From positions 186,001 through 250,000 of the forward strand of contig NZ_RDQN01000003.1 in the NCBI RefSeq assembly GCF_003703395.1: a stretch of 64,000 bases of DNA, read 5' to 3'. This document shows positions 1 to 10,631 of the stretch, in pieces. Each line of letters opens with the position of its first letter. The stretch's first letter is position 1. A program made the position numbers and the translations under genes. This DNA comes from Pseudoxanthomonas spadix (GTDB lineage Bacteria > Pseudomonadota > Gammaproteobacteria > Xanthomonadales > Xanthomonadaceae). Under the pieces are notes generated by a model, which was not told the DNA's origin, did no database searches, and saw nothing but the letters and a program-made list of their open reading frames with translations.

Positions 1-251
1 CAATAGGTGAAGCCCAGGAACGCCAGGGTCCAGTGCCCGCGCAGTTCGCCCTGGGTCAGCTGCGTGCCATCGGACTGGCGCAGCGAGAATGCCGGCAGTG
101 GGCGCGGCGTGGGCAGCAGGGTCACCGCCTGGGTTGCCGGCCAGCGCGCGTTGTTGGAGGTGGACGGCCCCAGCAGCCTGTTGCCGGCCAGCACGCCCAG
201 CACCGCGGCGATTGCGACCAGGAGTGCGACACCCAGAGTGCGTTTGGACAT
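1..251 (-). CDS. SCO1/SenC family copper chaperone, 5' part only
   Basis: Partial gene leaving the window at its left edge; 83 codons are visible from an ATG whose complement is at 249-251. The protein starts MSKRTLGVALLVAIAAV, a single N-terminal hydrophobic anchor at about residues 5-24. A proline-rich linker follows, then FSLRQSDGTQLTQGEL and WTLAFLGFTY. The last two visible bases are TG, fitting the first Cys of the copper-binding CxxxC that follows the FxFTY segment in this family. SCO/SenC proteins are membrane-anchored thioredoxin-fold proteins facing the periplasm that deliver copper to cytochrome oxidase CuA. The gene is divergent from prmB. The CxxxC itself lies outside the window, so a related thiol protein of the same fold remains possible. 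Confidence 0.72.
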   Translation of the reverse strand, partial: MSKRTLGVALLVAIAAVLGVLAGNRLLGPSTSNNARWPATQAVTLLPTPRPLPAFSLRQSDGTQLTQGELRGHWTLAFLGFTY

Positions 252-287
252 TGTTTACGTTTCCGCTGCAACGAGGAACCATGATAC

Positions 288-314
288 CGGCCGCCCCCCT
301 ATAATCGGCGGCCG
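288..314 (+). promoter_or_regulatory. Candidate prmB promoter: perfect TATAAT inside an inverted repeat
   Basis: TATAAT lies at 300-305 in the divergent gap between the SCO gene and prmB. It is bracketed by a perfect 8-bp inverted repeat, CGGCCGCC at 288-295 and GGCGGCCG at 307-314. No good -35 hexamer sits 16-18 bases upstream. The predicted start would leave a leader of roughly 20 nt before the prmB ATG at 334. Confidence 0.5.
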
Positions 315-333
315 CCTTCCGCTGTTGCTGTCC

Positions 334-1263
334 ATGACTGCCGACGCAGCCAACGCCCTGCACACCCTCATCGACCTGATCCGCTACGGCGCCAGCCGCT
401 TCAACGCGGCCGGGTTGACCTTCGGGCACAGCCACGACAACGCGCTGGACGAGGCCACCGCGCTGGTCCTGCATACCCTGCACCTGCCGCCGGACCTGGG
501 CCCGGCCTATGGCCAGGCGCACCTGCTGGCCGAAGAAAAGCAGGCCATCCTGGCGCTGATCGAGCGTCGCGTGGCCGAGCGCGTGCCGGTGGCCTACCTG
601 ACCGGCGAGGCCTGGTTCGCGGGCCTGAGCTTCAAGACCGATGCGCGCGCGCTGGTGCCGCGTTCGCCGATCGCCGAGCTGATCGAGTCGGGCTTTGAGC
701 CCTGGCTGGGCGGCCGCCAGGTGCAGCGCGTGCTGGACCTGTGCACCGGCTCGGGCTGCATCGCCATCGCCATGGGCCACTACAACCCGGACTGGCAGGT
801 CGATGGCGCCGACATCAGCGATGAGGCGCTGGCCCTGGCTGCCGAGAACAAGGCGCGCCTGCACGCCGACAACGTGCAACTGATCAAGTCCGACCTGTTC
901 AACGGCCTGTCCGGCCGTCGCTACGAGCTGATCGTCAGCAATCCCCCGTATGTCACCAACGAGGAAACCGACGCGCTGCCGCAGGAGTATTCCCACGAGC
1001 CGCAGCTGGGCCTGCGCGCGGGGCAGGACGGCCTGGACCTGGTCCTGAAGATCCTGCGCGATGCGCCGAGCCACCTGTCCGCCGACGGCCTGCTGATCTG
1101 CGAAGTCGGCGAATCCGAACGGCACCTGGTCAGACTGCTGCCGGAAGTGGACTTTTCCTGGATCGAGTTCAAGGTCGGCCAGATGGGGGTGTTCGCGGTG
1201 GAATGCCGCGAACTGATCGCGCACAGCGCTCGGATCACGGAATTGGCAGCGCAGCGGTCGTGA
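334..1263 (+). CDS. prmB: 50S ribosomal protein L3 glutamine methyltransferase PrmB
   Basis: 309-aa SAM-dependent N5-glutamine methyltransferase that modifies a glutamine of ribosomal protein L3 in the cytosol. A helical N-terminal domain (about residues 1-100) precedes a class I methyltransferase fold. Motif I is DLCTGSGCIAIA near residue 134, an acidic residue follows in GADIS, and the catalytic NPPY is at about 203-206. NPPY with this N-terminal domain is shared by PrmB and PrmC (HemK). The N-terminal sequence and the position just before aroC match PrmB of gammaproteobacteria. The reading frame is open far upstream, but the ATG at 334 gives the expected N-terminus; no clear Shine-Dalgarno precedes it. 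aroC begins 62 bp downstream and is probably cotranscribed. Confidence 0.9.
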   Translation: MTADAANALHTLIDLIRYGASRFNAAGLTFGHSHDNALDEATALVLHTLHLPPDLGPAYGQAHLLAEEKQAILALIERRVAERVPVAYLTGEAWFAGLSFKTDARALVPRSPIAELIESGFEPWLGGRQVQRVLDLCTGSGCIAIAMGHYNPDWQVDGADISDEALALAAENKARLHADNVQLIKSDLFNGLSGRRYELIVSNPPYVTNEETDALPQEYSHEPQLGLRAGQDGLDLVLKILRDAPSHLSADGLLICEVGESERHLVRLLPEVDFSWIEFKVGQMGVFAVECRELIAHSARITELAAQRS

Positions 1264-1325
1264 GCTGCGCTTTCGCCCGTCATGACGGCAACAGCGAAAA
1301 CAGTAGGTAACGGTACATCCCAATC

Positions 1326-2411
1326 GTGAACACATTCGGCCATCTGTTCCGCGTCACCACCTTCGGCGAGTCGCATGGCCCGGCGATCGGCTGCGTGGTC
1401 GATGGCTGCCCGCCGGGGCTGGAGCTGGACCCGGCCGAGTTCGCCCACGACCTGCAGCGTCGCGCCACCGGCAAGAGCCGGCACACCTCGGCCCGGCGCG
1501 AGGCCGACGTGGTGGAGATCCTCTCCGGCGTCTACCAGGGCCGCACCACCGGCACTCCGATCGGCCTGCTGATCCGCAACACCGACCAGCGCAGCAGGGA
1601 CTACGGCACCATCGCCGCCCAGTTCCGCCCCGGCCATGCCGACTACAGCTACTGGCACAAGTACGGCATCCGCGATCCGCGCGGTGGCGGGCGCTCATCG
1701 GCGCGCGAGACCACCATGCGCGTGGCCGCCGGGGTGATCGCCAAGAAGTGGCTGGGCCAGCGCTTTGGGGTGCGCGTGCGCGGATTCCTCTCGCAGCTGG
1801 GCCAGATCAGGCCGGCCGGTTTCGACTGGAACGCGGTCGAGGACAACCCGTTCTTCTGGCCGCACGCCGCGCAGGTGGATGAACTGGAAACCTACATGGA
1901 CGCGCTGCGCAAGTCCGGCGATTCGGTCGGCGCACGGGTGGACGTGGTCGCCGACAACGTGCCGCCGGGCTGGGGCGAGCCGGTCTACGGCAAGCTCGAC
2001 GGCGAACTGGCCGCGGCGCTGATGAGCATCAACGCGGTCAAGGGTGTGGAGATCGGCGACGGCTTCGCCGCGGCTGCGCAGAAGGGCACCGAACACCGCG
2101 ACCTGATCACCCCGCAGGGCTTTTTGAGCAATCACGCCGGTGGCATCCTCGGCGGCATCTCCACCGGCCAGGCGATCACCGCCTCGATCGTGCTCAAGCC
2201 CACCTCCAGCCTGCGCCTGCCCGGGGCCACCGTTGACGTGGACGGCAACGTGGTGGAGGTCGTCACCACCGGCCGCCACGACCCGTGCGTGGGCATCCGC
2301 GCCACGCCGATCGCCGAGGCGATGGTCGCCCTGGTCCTGATGGACCAGGCCCTGCGCCATCGCGCCCAGTGCGGCGATGTCGGCGCCGTCAGCCCGCGCA
2401 TTCCCGGGTGA
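1326..2411 (+). CDS. aroC: Chorismate synthase
   Basis: 361 aa. Catalyses the last shikimate-pathway step, 5-enolpyruvylshikimate-3-phosphate to chorismate, using reduced FMN. It begins [17 protein letters not shown], the family's N-terminal signature. [15 protein letters not shown] lies around residues 121-135, and the C-terminal [18 protein letters not shown] is the third signature region. Length is typical (about 360). Translation starts at GTG 1326; an in-frame TAA at 1308-1310 leaves no better upstream start, and the Shine-Dalgarno is weak. Chorismate feeds the trp genes later in this window. Confidence 0.96.
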   Translation: MNTFGHLFRVTTFGESHGPAIGCVVDGCPPGLELDPAEFAHDLQRRATGKSRHTSARREADVVEILSGVYQGRTTGTPIGLLIRNTDQRSRDYGTIAAQFRPGHADYSYWHKYGIRDPRGGGRSSARETTMRVAAGVIAKKWLGQRFGVRVRGFLSQLGQIRPAGFDWNAVEDNPFFWPHAAQVDELETYMDALRKSGDSVGARVDVVADNVPPGWGEPVYGKLDGELAAALMSINAVKGVEIGDGFAAAAQKGTEHRDLITPQGFLSNHAGGILGGISTGQAITASIVLKPTSSLRLPGATVDVDGNVVEVVTTGRHDPCVGIRATPIAEAMVALVLMDQALRHRAQCGDVGAVSPRIPG

Positions 2412-2451
2412 GCAGGAACGTGCCACGCCCGGCATGCCGCGCGGTTCCTGC
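2412..2451. terminator. Hairpin just after aroC, possible weak terminator
   Basis: GCAGGAAC at 2412-2419 is the perfect inverse of GTTCCTGC at 2444-2451, with a 24-nt loop. It begins at the base after the aroC stop. No T-run follows, so it may be an mRNA-stabilising hairpin rather than an intrinsic terminator. Confidence 0.35.
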
Positions 2452-2531
2452 CAGCACCCGGCCATGGAGGGTCGGGCCGGTGCCGCCGGCCTTGCCGTCT
2501 GGCGCCATGGATGGCCGCAGGGAATCTCGTG

Positions 2532-3578
2532 ATGTCTAGGCCCCGGGTCTGGGTCAGCCAGCCGTTGTTCGACGACATCGTCGGGCAGCTGGCCGCGCAT
2601 TTCGAGTTGACCCTGGAGCGCGAAGTGCGCAGCTATTCCTCCGATGAGCTGGCCGAGCGGCTGGCGCCGCTGGACGGGGCGCTGGTCACGCTCAACGAGC
2701 GCATCGGCGCGGCCGAGATCGGCAGCGCCGGCAACCTGCGCGCGATCGCCAATGTCGGCGTCGGCTACAACAACCTGGACCTGGAGGCGCTGAGCGCGGC
2801 CGGCATCGTGGCCACCAACACGCCCGACGTATTGACCGAGACCACCGCCGACCTCGGCTTCGCCCTGCTGATGGCCACCGCGCGCCGGATCACCGAGGCC
2901 GAAGCGTTCGTGCGCGAGGGTCGCTGGCGTGCCTGGTCGTTCACCACCCTGCTCGGCGCGGACCTGCACGGCAGCACCCTGGGCATCCTGGGACTGGGCC
3001 GGATCGGCCGGGCCATCGCCCGGCGCGCGCGCGGCTTCGGCATGCGCGTGGTCTACCACAACCGCTCGCGGCTGGCGCCGGCGCTGGAAGCCGAACTCGG
3101 CGCCTCCTGGCTCGGCTTCGATGACCTGCTGTCTGCCTCCGATCACCTGGTGCTGGTGCTGCCGTACACACCGGCCTCGCACCACCTGATCGACGCCCGT
3201 GCTTTGGCCAGGATGAAGCCGACCGCGACCCTGGTGAACATCGCCCGCGGCGGCATCGTCGATGAACTGGCCCTGGCCGATGCGCTGGCCCATGGCCGCC
3301 TGGCCGGCGCCGGGCTGGACGTGTTCGAAGGCGAACCCAGGGTCCGCCCGGAGCTGCTGGCGCTGAAGAACCTGGTGCTGACCCCGCACATCGGCAGCGC
3401 CAGCCTGGCCACGCGCCGGGCCATGGTGCAGCTGGCCGTGGACAACCTGATCGCGGCGATGGGCGTGGGGCCCAACGCCGGCCATCCGCCGAGCATCCTC
3501 AACGCCGACGCGCTCAAGGCCGCCGGGACTGGCGCTGCCGTCGCCGGCGCGAAAAACACCACCGCGAGCAAACGATAG
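2532..3578 (+). CDS. D-isomer-specific 2-hydroxyacid dehydrogenase (glyoxylate/hydroxypyruvate reductase type)
   Basis: 348 aa from the ATG at 2532 (an ATG at 2511 would add seven residues). NAD(P)-dependent oxidoreductase of the D-2-hydroxyacid dehydrogenase family. The split catalytic domain includes VGVGYNNLD, and the Rossmann motif LGLGRIGRAIARRA lies around 158-170. Catalytic residues are visible: Arg in VNIARGG, Glu in DVFEGEP and the general-base His in LTPHIGSAS. The closest characterised groups are glyoxylate/hydroxypyruvate reductases (GhrB) and gluconate 2-dehydrogenases; the substrate cannot be fixed from sequence alone. It sits between aroC and asd on the same strand, separated from each by about 100 bp that contains a hairpin. 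Confidence 0.85.
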   Translation: MSRPRVWVSQPLFDDIVGQLAAHFELTLEREVRSYSSDELAERLAPLDGALVTLNERIGAAEIGSAGNLRAIANVGVGYNNLDLEALSAAGIVATNTPDVLTETTADLGFALLMATARRITEAEAFVREGRWRAWSFTTLLGADLHGSTLGILGLGRIGRAIARRARGFGMRVVYHNRSRLAPALEAELGASWLGFDDLLSASDHLVLVLPYTPASHHLIDARALARMKPTATLVNIARGGIVDELALADALAHGRLAGAGLDVFEGEPRVRPELLALKNLVLTPHIGSASLATRRAMVQLAVDNLIAAMGVGPNAGHPPSILNADALKAAGTGAAVAGAKNTTASKR

Positions 3579-3616
3579 GGAACCTTGCGCGCGCACACCG
3601 ACAGCGAAAGGTTCCC
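3578..3616. terminator. Hairpin after the hydroxyacid dehydrogenase
   Basis: GGGAACCTT at 3578-3586 pairs perfectly with AAGGTTCCC at 3608-3616 across a 21-nt loop. The stem begins on the last base of the stop codon. There is no T-run, so this is at best a Rho-assisted or RNA-stability hairpin. Confidence 0.35.
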
Positions 3617-3678
3617 CGAGCCCAAGCCCCGCGTGCCCCATGCCCCTGACCATCCTTTCCCTTGAAGAAGACACTTCC

Positions 3679-4707
3679 ATGAGCAACACCCCATCGCGCA
3701 CATTCCACGTCGCCGTCGTGGGCGCCACCGGCGCCGTCGGCGAGACCATGCTCTCGATCCTGGCCGAACGCGATTTCCCGGTCGGCACCCTGTCGGTGCT
3801 GGCCTCCGAGCGTTCGGCCGGCGGCCAGATCGAGTACCGCGGCCGCACGGTCGTGATCCAGGACCTGGCCAGCTTCGATCCGGCCGGCGTGGACATCGCG
3901 CTGTTTTCGGCCGGTGGCGCCATCTCCAGGGAATACGCCCCCAGGTTCGCTGCCGCCGGCGCGGTGGTGATCGACAACTCCTCGGCCTTCCGCTACGAGG
4001 ACGACGTGCCGCTGGTGGTGTCCGAGGTGAACCCGGAAGCGGCCAGCAACCGCCCGCGCGGGATCATTGCCAACCCCAACTGCTCGACCATGCAGATGGT
4101 GGTGGCGCTGGCCCCGCTGCACCGCCAGTACGGCATCGAGCGCATCAACGTGGCCACCTACCAGTCGGTGTCCGGCGGCGGGCGTTCGGCGCTGGAGGAG
4201 CTGGGCAAGCAGACCGGCCAGCTGCTCAATTTCCAGCAGATCGACCCGCAGCGCTTCCCGGTGCAGATCGCCTTCAACCTGATCCCGCACATCGACGAGT
4301 TCCTGGACAACGGCTTCACCAAGGAGGAAATGAAGCTGGTCTGGGAAACCCGCAAGATCCTGGGCGACGACAGCATCCTGGTGAACCCCACCGCGGTGCG
4401 CGTGCCGGTGTTCTACGGCCATTCCGAAGCGGTGGCGATCGAGACCAGGATCAAGGTCACCCCGGAAGCGGCGCGCGAACTGCTTTCGCGCTCGCCGGGG
4501 GTGGAAGTGGTCGACGAGCGCGTGGCCGGCGGCTACCCGACCCCGGTGACCCATGCCTCGGGCACCGACGCGGTGTACGTGGGCCGCATCCGCGAGGACC
4601 TCTCGCACCCGCGCGGACTCAACCTGTGGATCGTCTCGGACAACATCCGCAAGGGCGCCGCGCTCAACGCCGTACAGCTGGCCGAACTGGTCGCTGCCGG
4701 CGGCTAG
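3679..4707 (+). CDS. asd: Aspartate-semialdehyde dehydrogenase
   Basis: 342 aa. NADPH-dependent reduction of L-aspartyl-4-phosphate to aspartate semialdehyde, the branch point for lysine/diaminopimelate, threonine and methionine. The N-terminal nucleotide-binding motif is VGATGAVGETML. The catalytic Cys lies in IANPNCSTMQM (about residue 136), and the substrate-binding region VYGHSEAVAIE has the form VFYGHSEAV here. The ATG at 3679 is preferred over the ATG at 3640 because the family N-terminus begins directly with this short leader. fimV follows after a 255-bp gap occupied by a heptamer-repeat element. Confidence 0.96.
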   Translation: MSNTPSRTFHVAVVGATGAVGETMLSILAERDFPVGTLSVLASERSAGGQIEYRGRTVVIQDLASFDPAGVDIALFSAGGAISREYAPRFAAAGAVVIDNSSAFRYEDDVPLVVSEVNPEAASNRPRGIIANPNCSTMQMVVALAPLHRQYGIERINVATYQSVSGGGRSALEELGKQTGQLLNFQQIDPQRFPVQIAFNLIPHIDEFLDNGFTKEEMKLVWETRKILGDDSILVNPTAVRVPVFYGHSEAVAIETRIKVTPEAARELLSRSPGVEVVDERVAGGYPTPVTHASGTDAVYVGRIREDLSHPRGLNLWIVSDNIRKGAALNAVQLAELVAAGG

Positions 4708-4711
4708 TGGC

Positions 4712-4895
4712 GGGTCCCGGGACTCGGGAGTCGGGGCTCGGGACTCGGGACTCGGGACCCGGGACCCGGGACCCGGGACCCGGGGAGGAGCAAGCGCCGA
4801 CAGCGACGGCGACAGCGACAGCAGGCTTTCGCGCTGATGCGTCCGCGCCTCGGCTTTTCCGGGCCCCGGGTCCCGAGTCCCGAGTCCCGAGTCCC
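4712..4895. repeat. Mirrored heptamer element, copy 1 (asd/fimV gap)
   Basis: The left arm (4712-4781) is ten in-register heptamers. From the outside inward they are GGGTCCC, GGGACTC, GGGAGTC, GGGGCTC, two GGGACTC and four GGGACCC, then GGGG. The centre is 4786-4860 (75 nt) and ends in CGGCTTTTCC. The right arm (4861-4895) is GGGCCCC, GGGTCCC and three GAGTCCC. Read from the other strand, the right arm is GGGACTC outside and GGGACCC inside, the same variant order as the left arm. The element could therefore fold into one long hairpin. Seen directly; function unknown. Two related copies lie at 12757-12891 and 21179-21319. Confidence 0.9.
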
Positions 4896-4962
4896 CAACA
4901 AGCCGTCAGACGACCAGCGCCGCGGCGCGAACGGCTATAGTCGCGGCGGGAAAACGCAGGGG

Positions 4963-6771
4963 ATGTCCTTGAGACTGGCGGGGTGTAAACCGGTTGTGCG
5001 TGGCGTGCTGGGGCTGGTATTGCTGGCCGCCAGTGGCATGGCCATGGCGCTGGGTCTGGGCGAGATGCGGGTGAAGTCGCGGTCCGGCCAGCCGCTGGTG
5101 GCCGAGATTCCGGTCATCTCCGGCGCGCCGGGCGAGCTGGAACAGCTGCGCGCGCGGCTGGCCTCGCCGGAGATCTTCGAACGGGTGGGCCTGCAGCGGC
5201 CGACCGGGCTGGTGGGCCAGCTGGACTTTGCCGTGGCGCTGTCCGACGCCGGCGAGCCGGTGATCCGGGTCACCAGCCAGGATCCGGTGGACACCGCTTC
5301 GGTGAATTTCCTGATCGAAGTGGACTGGGGCCAGGGCCGGCTGGTGCGCGAGTATTCGGCACTGGTCGGCGCGCCCGGCGCGCTGGCCGCCGCCGACGCC
5401 CCGCAGCTCCAGGCGCCCGCGCCGGCGCCGTCAAACCGCATCGACCGCCCGGCCGTGGCGGCTGCAGCGGCACCCTTGCCGGGCCAGCCGGAGGAATCGG
5501 TGGCCAGCGAAGGGGCTGCTTCGGTCGCCTCGGCGCCGCGCGCAGACAACAGCGCGCCGGTCGCGCCCACGGGCGTACTCGAAACGGTCCGTGTCCAGCA
5601 GGGCCAGTCGCTGTCGCAGATCGCGCGCAGCCTGCAGCAGGGCGGCACCCTGGACCAGACCATGATCGCGCTGCTGCAGGCCAACCCGCAGGCCTTCATC
5701 GACAACAACATCAACAGGCTGCGCAGCGGCGCGCTGCTGCGGGTGCCGCCGGTTTCGGAGATGACCGCGCTGGCCGCGGCCGAGGCGGCGGCGATGGTCC
5801 GCCAGCAGGTCAGCGACTGGCGCCAGGCGCGCCAGACCGTGCCGCAGCCGGCCGACGCATCCGGTGCGACGCCGATTCCCCTTGCCAACGCCGCACCGGC
5901 GGTGGCCGGCGCACGTCTTGAAATCGCACCGCCGGCGGCCGATGCCGCGCAGCGGGCAGGAACGACATCCGGCACCCAGGCCGGGGGCGAGGGCGACATG
6001 CTGGCAAACGAACAACTGCGTCAGACCAGGGAAGACCTGGCCGCGCGCAACGCCGAGGTGCAGGAACTGCGTACCCAGGTGGCCGAACTGGAAAAGCTCA
6101 GGGCCCAGCAGGCCCAGCTGATCGCGATGAAGGACAGCGACCTGGCCGCCGCGCAGCAGCGCCTGGGCCAGGCCCAGGGCGGGGCAGGGGTGCCGGCCTG
6201 GCTGTGGATCGGCGCGCTGCTGGTGATCGTCGGCCTGCTGGCCTGGGCGCTGCTGCGGCGCCACCGTGGCCTGCGCCCGACGCCGGTCTACCAGGGCGCG
6301 CTAGCGGTGCCGCCGGCGGCCGGTCCGGCCGAATCGGTGCCCGTGGCCACGCCGCCGGTCGAAGCGGCCGTGCCCGGATCGGTTCCCGAAACGGCGCGCT
6401 ACACGCCGGTGTACGTTTCCGCCGAACCGGCGCCGGACACGCCCGCGTCCGCGCCGGCCAGGGTCGCCACGCCGGCCTGGATGCAGACGGCCACCGCCAA
6501 GCCCACCTGGCACACCGTCGATGGCCCGCAGCCGGCCGCCACCCGGATCCTGTCCGGGATATCACCGGCCGCGGCGGCGCCTGCGCCGGCGGCCGACCCG
6601 GTGCCGGCGATTGCGCCGTCGGCCGGCAGCCGCGAGCGCCTGGAGCTGGCCATCGCCTACCTGGACCTGGGCGACACCGAAGCGGCCCGTTCGCTGCTGG
6701 CGCAGGTGGCCGCCGGCGACGATCACCAGGCCCGCGCCGAAGCCGACAAACTCCTGCGCGAGCTCGGCTAA
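4963..6771 (+). CDS. fimV: FimV/HubP-family polar hub and pilus-assembly protein
   Basis: 602 aa from the ATG at 4963; the frame is open back to 4837, but that stretch is repeat DNA. The signal segment (about 8-29) ends AMALG and is followed by the conserved FimV N-terminal domain ([18 protein letters not shown]). A LysM-like peptidoglycan-binding region lies at about 205-265 ([13 protein letters not shown]). A coiled coil follows at about 350-400, then a membrane span at about 407-427 ([19 protein letters not shown]). The last 45 residues hold the FimV C-terminal motif ([20 protein letters not shown]). FimV organises the cell pole for type IV pili and twitching. The asd-fimV-truA order is conserved in gammaproteobacteria. 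It is shorter than Pseudomonas FimV (about 900 aa), mainly in the acidic cytoplasmic region. Confidence 0.9.
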   Translation: MSLRLAGCKPVVRGVLGLVLLAASGMAMALGLGEMRVKSRSGQPLVAEIPVISGAPGELEQLRARLASPEIFERVGLQRPTGLVGQLDFAVALSDAGEPVIRVTSQDPVDTASVNFLIEVDWGQGRLVREYSALVGAPGALAAADAPQLQAPAPAPSNRIDRPAVAAAAAPLPGQPEESVASEGAASVASAPRADNSAPVAPTGVLETVRVQQGQSLSQIARSLQQGGTLDQTMIALLQANPQAFIDNNINRLRSGALLRVPPVSEMTALAAAEAAAMVRQQVSDWRQARQTVPQPADASGATPIPLANAAPAVAGARLEIAPPAADAAQRAGTTSGTQAGGEGDMLANEQLRQTREDLAARNAEVQELRTQVAELEKLRAQQAQLIAMKDSDLAAAQQRLGQAQGGAGVPAWLWIGALLVIVGLLAWALLRRHRGLRPTPVYQGALAVPPAAGPAESVPVATPPVEAAVPGSVPETARYTPVYVSAEPAPDTPASAPARVATPAWMQTATAKPTWHTVDGPQPAATRILSGISPAAAAPAPAADPVPAIAPSAGSRERLELAIAYLDLGDTEAARSLLAQVAAGDDHQARAEADKLLRELG

Positions 6772-6800
6772 CGCCGCGCCGCGCACGGGAGTTCTTCGGC

Positions 6801-7652
6801 ATGCGTTATGCGCTGGGCGTCGAGTACGACGGCAGCGACTTCAATGGCTGGCAGCGGCTTGAAAAAGCGGGCGCGCCGGTACACACGCCCAGCGTGCAGT
6901 CGGCGCTGGAAGCGGCCCTGTCCAGCGTGGCCGATGCGCCGGTGGCCACCGTCTGCGCCGGGCGCACCGATGCCGGGGTGCACGGCCAGTGCCAGGTGGT
7001 GCATTTCGACAGCGACGCCCCGCGTGCTCCGCGCGGCTGGGTGCTCGGGGTCACCGCCCAGCTGCCGCCGTCGGTGTGCGTGCGCTGGTGCCAACCGGTG
7101 GCCGAGGACTTCCACGCCCGGTTTTCGGCGCGCGCGCGTCGCTATCGCTACGTGCTGCTGAACCGCCAGGTGCGCCCGGCCCTGGGTCGCCAGCTGCTGG
7201 CCTGGGAGCGCCTGCCGCTGGATGCCGAGGCGATGCATCGCGCCGCGCAGGCCCTGCTGGGCGAGCAGGATTTTTCTGCGTTTCGCACCGTGCACTGCCA
7301 GGCCCGCCACCCGATGCGCGAGCTGCAGTCGATCACCGTCACCCGCCAGGGCGAGCAGGTCATCGTCCAGGTGCAGGCCAACGCCTTCCTGCACCACATG
7401 GTGCGCAACATCGTCGGCTCGCTGCTGCTGGTGGGCCGCGGCGAACAGCCCGAGCGCTGGATCGGCCAACTGCTGGCCGGCCGCGACCGCACCCTGGCCG
7501 GCCCGACCGCCCCGGCACAGGGGCTGGTGTTCGTCGGCCCCCTGTACGCGCCGCAATGGGGCCTGCCGGACGAAGTAACCTTGCAGCAGGGTGGCCCGGG
7601 GCCAGGCGTGAGCGCCGGATCGGCGCGCCGCGGCGCCTGCGATCCATCCTGA
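6801..7652 (+). CDS. truA: tRNA pseudouridine(38-40) synthase
   Basis: 283 aa. Converts U38, U39 and U40 of the anticodon stem-loop to pseudouridine in many tRNAs. It starts [18 protein letters not shown], the TruA N-terminal signature. The catalytic Asp is in [11 protein letters not shown] (about residue 60). [14 protein letters not shown] and [12 protein letters not shown] are the other conserved blocks. It begins 29 bp after fimV with no terminator between, so cotranscription is likely. The C-terminal tail after the core is short and low-complexity. Confidence 0.95.
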   Translation: MRYALGVEYDGSDFNGWQRLEKAGAPVHTPSVQSALEAALSSVADAPVATVCAGRTDAGVHGQCQVVHFDSDAPRAPRGWVLGVTAQLPPSVCVRWCQPVAEDFHARFSARARRYRYVLLNRQVRPALGRQLLAWERLPLDAEAMHRAAQALLGEQDFSAFRTVHCQARHPMRELQSITVTRQGEQVIVQVQANAFLHHMVRNIVGSLLLVGRGEQPERWIGQLLAGRDRTLAGPTAPAQGLVFVGPLYAPQWGLPDEVTLQQGGPGPGVSAGSARRGACDPS

Positions 7653-7733
7653 GCACGGCGCCAGCGTCTCTTTCGCGCTGGCGTGCCGTCCTTCCCCTTC
7701 GTTTCTCACTCCTTCGACCTCACTGCCTGCTGC

Positions 7734-8348
7734 ATGTCGACCCGAATCAAACTCTGTGGCATGACCCGCCCCCAGGACGTGCGCCTGGCGGTGGAACTGG
7801 GCGTGGACTACATCGGCCTGGTCCTGGCCCGCAGCGCGCGCCAGCTGTCCATCGCCCAGGCCCGCGCGCTGCGTGAGCTGATTCCGGACAGCATCGGCGC
7901 GGTGGCGCTGGTGATGGACCCCAGTGCCGCCGAGCTGGCCGCCATCGCCGAACAGGTTCGCCCGGACCTGATCCAGTTCCATGGCCAGGAAGACGATGCG
8001 GCCTGTGCCGCAGCCGGCCTGCCCTTCCTCAAGGCGCTGCCGATGGGGGCCGGCCTGCAGGCCGAGGCGGCGATGCCGGCCTTCCCGTCGGCCTGGGGCT
8101 TCGTGCTGGACAGCCACGCGCCCGGCGGCGCCGGCGGCAGCGGCAGGACCTTCGACTGGTCCCGCTATCCGCACAAGGCCGCCAGGCCCTGCCTGTTGGC
8201 CGGCGGCCTGACCGCCGCGACCGTCGCGGCGGCCATTGCCGCCGCCCAGCCCTGGGGCGTGGACGTCTCCGGCGGCATCGAATCGGCGCCGGGACACAAG
8301 GACCCCGAAGCCATGCGCCGCTTCGTCGCCGCGGTGCGTGCGGCCTGA
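7734..8348 (+). CDS. trpF: Phosphoribosylanthranilate isomerase
   Basis: 204 aa TIM-barrel enzyme that isomerises N-(5-phosphoribosyl)anthranilate to CdRP in tryptophan synthesis. The catalytic Cys is in KLCGMTRPQD (about residue 8). The catalytic Asp falls in the GFVLDSHAPGGAGGSG region, which also carries the phosphate loop, and the C-terminal phosphate-binding motif is WGVDVSGGIES. The ATG at 7734 is used because the family starts directly with TRIKLCG; an upstream in-frame ATG at 7683 adds an unconserved leader. It follows truA by 81 bp and is separated from trpB by a convergent LysR gene. Confidence 0.95.
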   Translation: MSTRIKLCGMTRPQDVRLAVELGVDYIGLVLARSARQLSIAQARALRELIPDSIGAVALVMDPSAAELAAIAEQVRPDLIQFHGQEDDAACAAAGLPFLKALPMGAGLQAEAAMPAFPSAWGFVLDSHAPGGAGGSGRTFDWSRYPHKAARPCLLAGGLTAATVAAAIAAAQPWGVDVSGGIESAPGHKDPEAMRRFVAAVRAA

Positions 8349-8366
8349 GGCGCCACCCGCAGACCG

Positions 8367-9266
8367 TCAGCCGGCCGGCGCGGGCGCGGCCAGCTCCGCC
8401 TGCATCCACTGCGCCAACGACGCCAGGCGGGCATCGGGACCGCGGCGCGGCGTGCACAGCGCCCAGCTGCCGCGGGTGCGGGTGAAGCCCCACGGCGCCA
8501 GCAGGCGGCCGCTGGCCAGATCCTCGGCCACCAGCTGGCGCGGGGCGATCGCCACGCCCAGGCCTGAGGCGGCCGCTTCCAGCAGGTAATACAGGTGCGC
8601 GAAGCGCTCGCCGTAATTCAGGTCGGCCGTGGCCAGCCCGTGTTGGGCCGCCCATTGCGGCCAGGCCTGCGGGCGCGAGCCGGTGTGCAGCAGGCGCTGC
8701 CCCGACAGTGCCTGTGGCGGTTGGCCTTCGAGCGCCGCCAGGCCCGGGTAACGCGGGCTCACGACCGGGCCGATTTCCTCATCGCCCAGCGCGATGACCT
8801 GCCAGTGGGCCGGCCAGGGCGGCTGGCCCAGCAGCAGCATCGCGTCCGCGCCGGACTGCAGCTCGGGGGATTGCTGCGCGGAAAAATGCAGGCGCACCCC
8901 GGGCAGGACCTGACCCATGCGCTCCAGGCGCGGGATCACCCAGCGCGCCAGCACGCTGGCCGAGCAGCCCAGCACCAGGGTGTCGCCGGTGTCGGCGCGG
9001 CGCAGCGCGCTCCAGGTCTGATGCAGCTGGGCGAAGGCGGCCCCGGTGGCATCGCGCAGGCGGGCGCCGGCCGCGGTCAGGACCAGGCCGCGGCCGGCGC
9101 GTTCGAACAACGGCTGGCCCAGTGCCTGCTCCAGCGCGCGGACCTGGCGGCTGACTGCGCCGTGGGTGAGGTGCAGTTCGGCGGCCGCCTGGGTCACGCT
9201 TTCCAGGCGGGCGGCGGCTTCGAACGCCCGCAGGGCGCCCAGCGGGGGCAGGGAAGGGCGGGCCAT
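8367..9266 (-). CDS. LysR-family regulator, TrpI-like by position
   Basis: 299 aa. The N-terminal winged helix-turn-helix spans about residues 5-64 (LRAFEAAARLESVTQAAAEL, then HLTHGAVSRQVRALE). A LysR-type ligand-binding domain follows and resembles the GcvA/TrpI subgroup. It is divergent from trpB across a 96-bp gap, the arrangement of Pseudomonas trpI, where indoleglycerol phosphate-bound TrpI activates trpBA. I infer the same role here from position. The gap contains an operator-like inverted repeat at 9292-9304. It faces trpF tail-to-tail with an 18-bp gap. Effector specificity cannot be read from sequence. Confidence 0.85.
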   Translation of the reverse strand: MARPSLPPLGALRAFEAAARLESVTQAAAELHLTHGAVSRQVRALEQALGQPLFERAGRGLVLTAAGARLRDATGAAFAQLHQTWSALRRADTGDTLVLGCSASVLARWVIPRLERMGQVLPGVRLHFSAQQSPELQSGADAMLLLGQPPWPAHWQVIALGDEEIGPVVSPRYPGLAALEGQPPQALSGQRLLHTGSRPQAWPQWAAQHGLATADLNYGERFAHLYYLLEAAASGLGVAIAPRQLVAEDLASGRLLAPWGFTRTRGSWALCTPRRGPDARLASLAQWMQAELAAPAPAG

Positions 9267-9291
9267 CGGTGAGTTTTCCTGACAGGTCGTG

Positions 9292-9333
9292 GCGATCTTA
9301 TCGCTATGGGCCGGCGACCGGCTGCGCTAACAT
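9292..9333 (+). promoter_or_regulatory. trpB control region: operator-like inverted repeat and -10
   Basis: GCGAT-CTT-ATCGC (9292-9304) is a perfect inverted repeat containing a T..A dyad of LysR-box type. TAACAT at 9328-9333 is a plausible -10 for trpB, and no good -35 is present at the right distance, as expected for an activator-dependent promoter. The position between the divergent lysR and trpB starts supports a shared operator. Confidence 0.4.
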
Positions 9334-9362
9334 GTCGCTCCAGTCCCAACCGCCCCGCGCCC

Positions 9363-10580
<1,218 letters not shown>

Positions 10581-10631
10581 GGGGGGCGCGTTTCGCTGCA
10601 CCCTTCATCATCGACTTGCAAGGAACGTTTC

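Noticed and set aside
4712-4895. Heptamer arrays as a CRISPR array
   Set aside because: The unit is only 7 bp with no spacers, and arrays are paired as inverted arms.
4837-4962. Upstream extension of fimV to ATG 4837
   Set aside because: It would translate the repeat's right arm; the signal peptide begins at the ATG at 4963.
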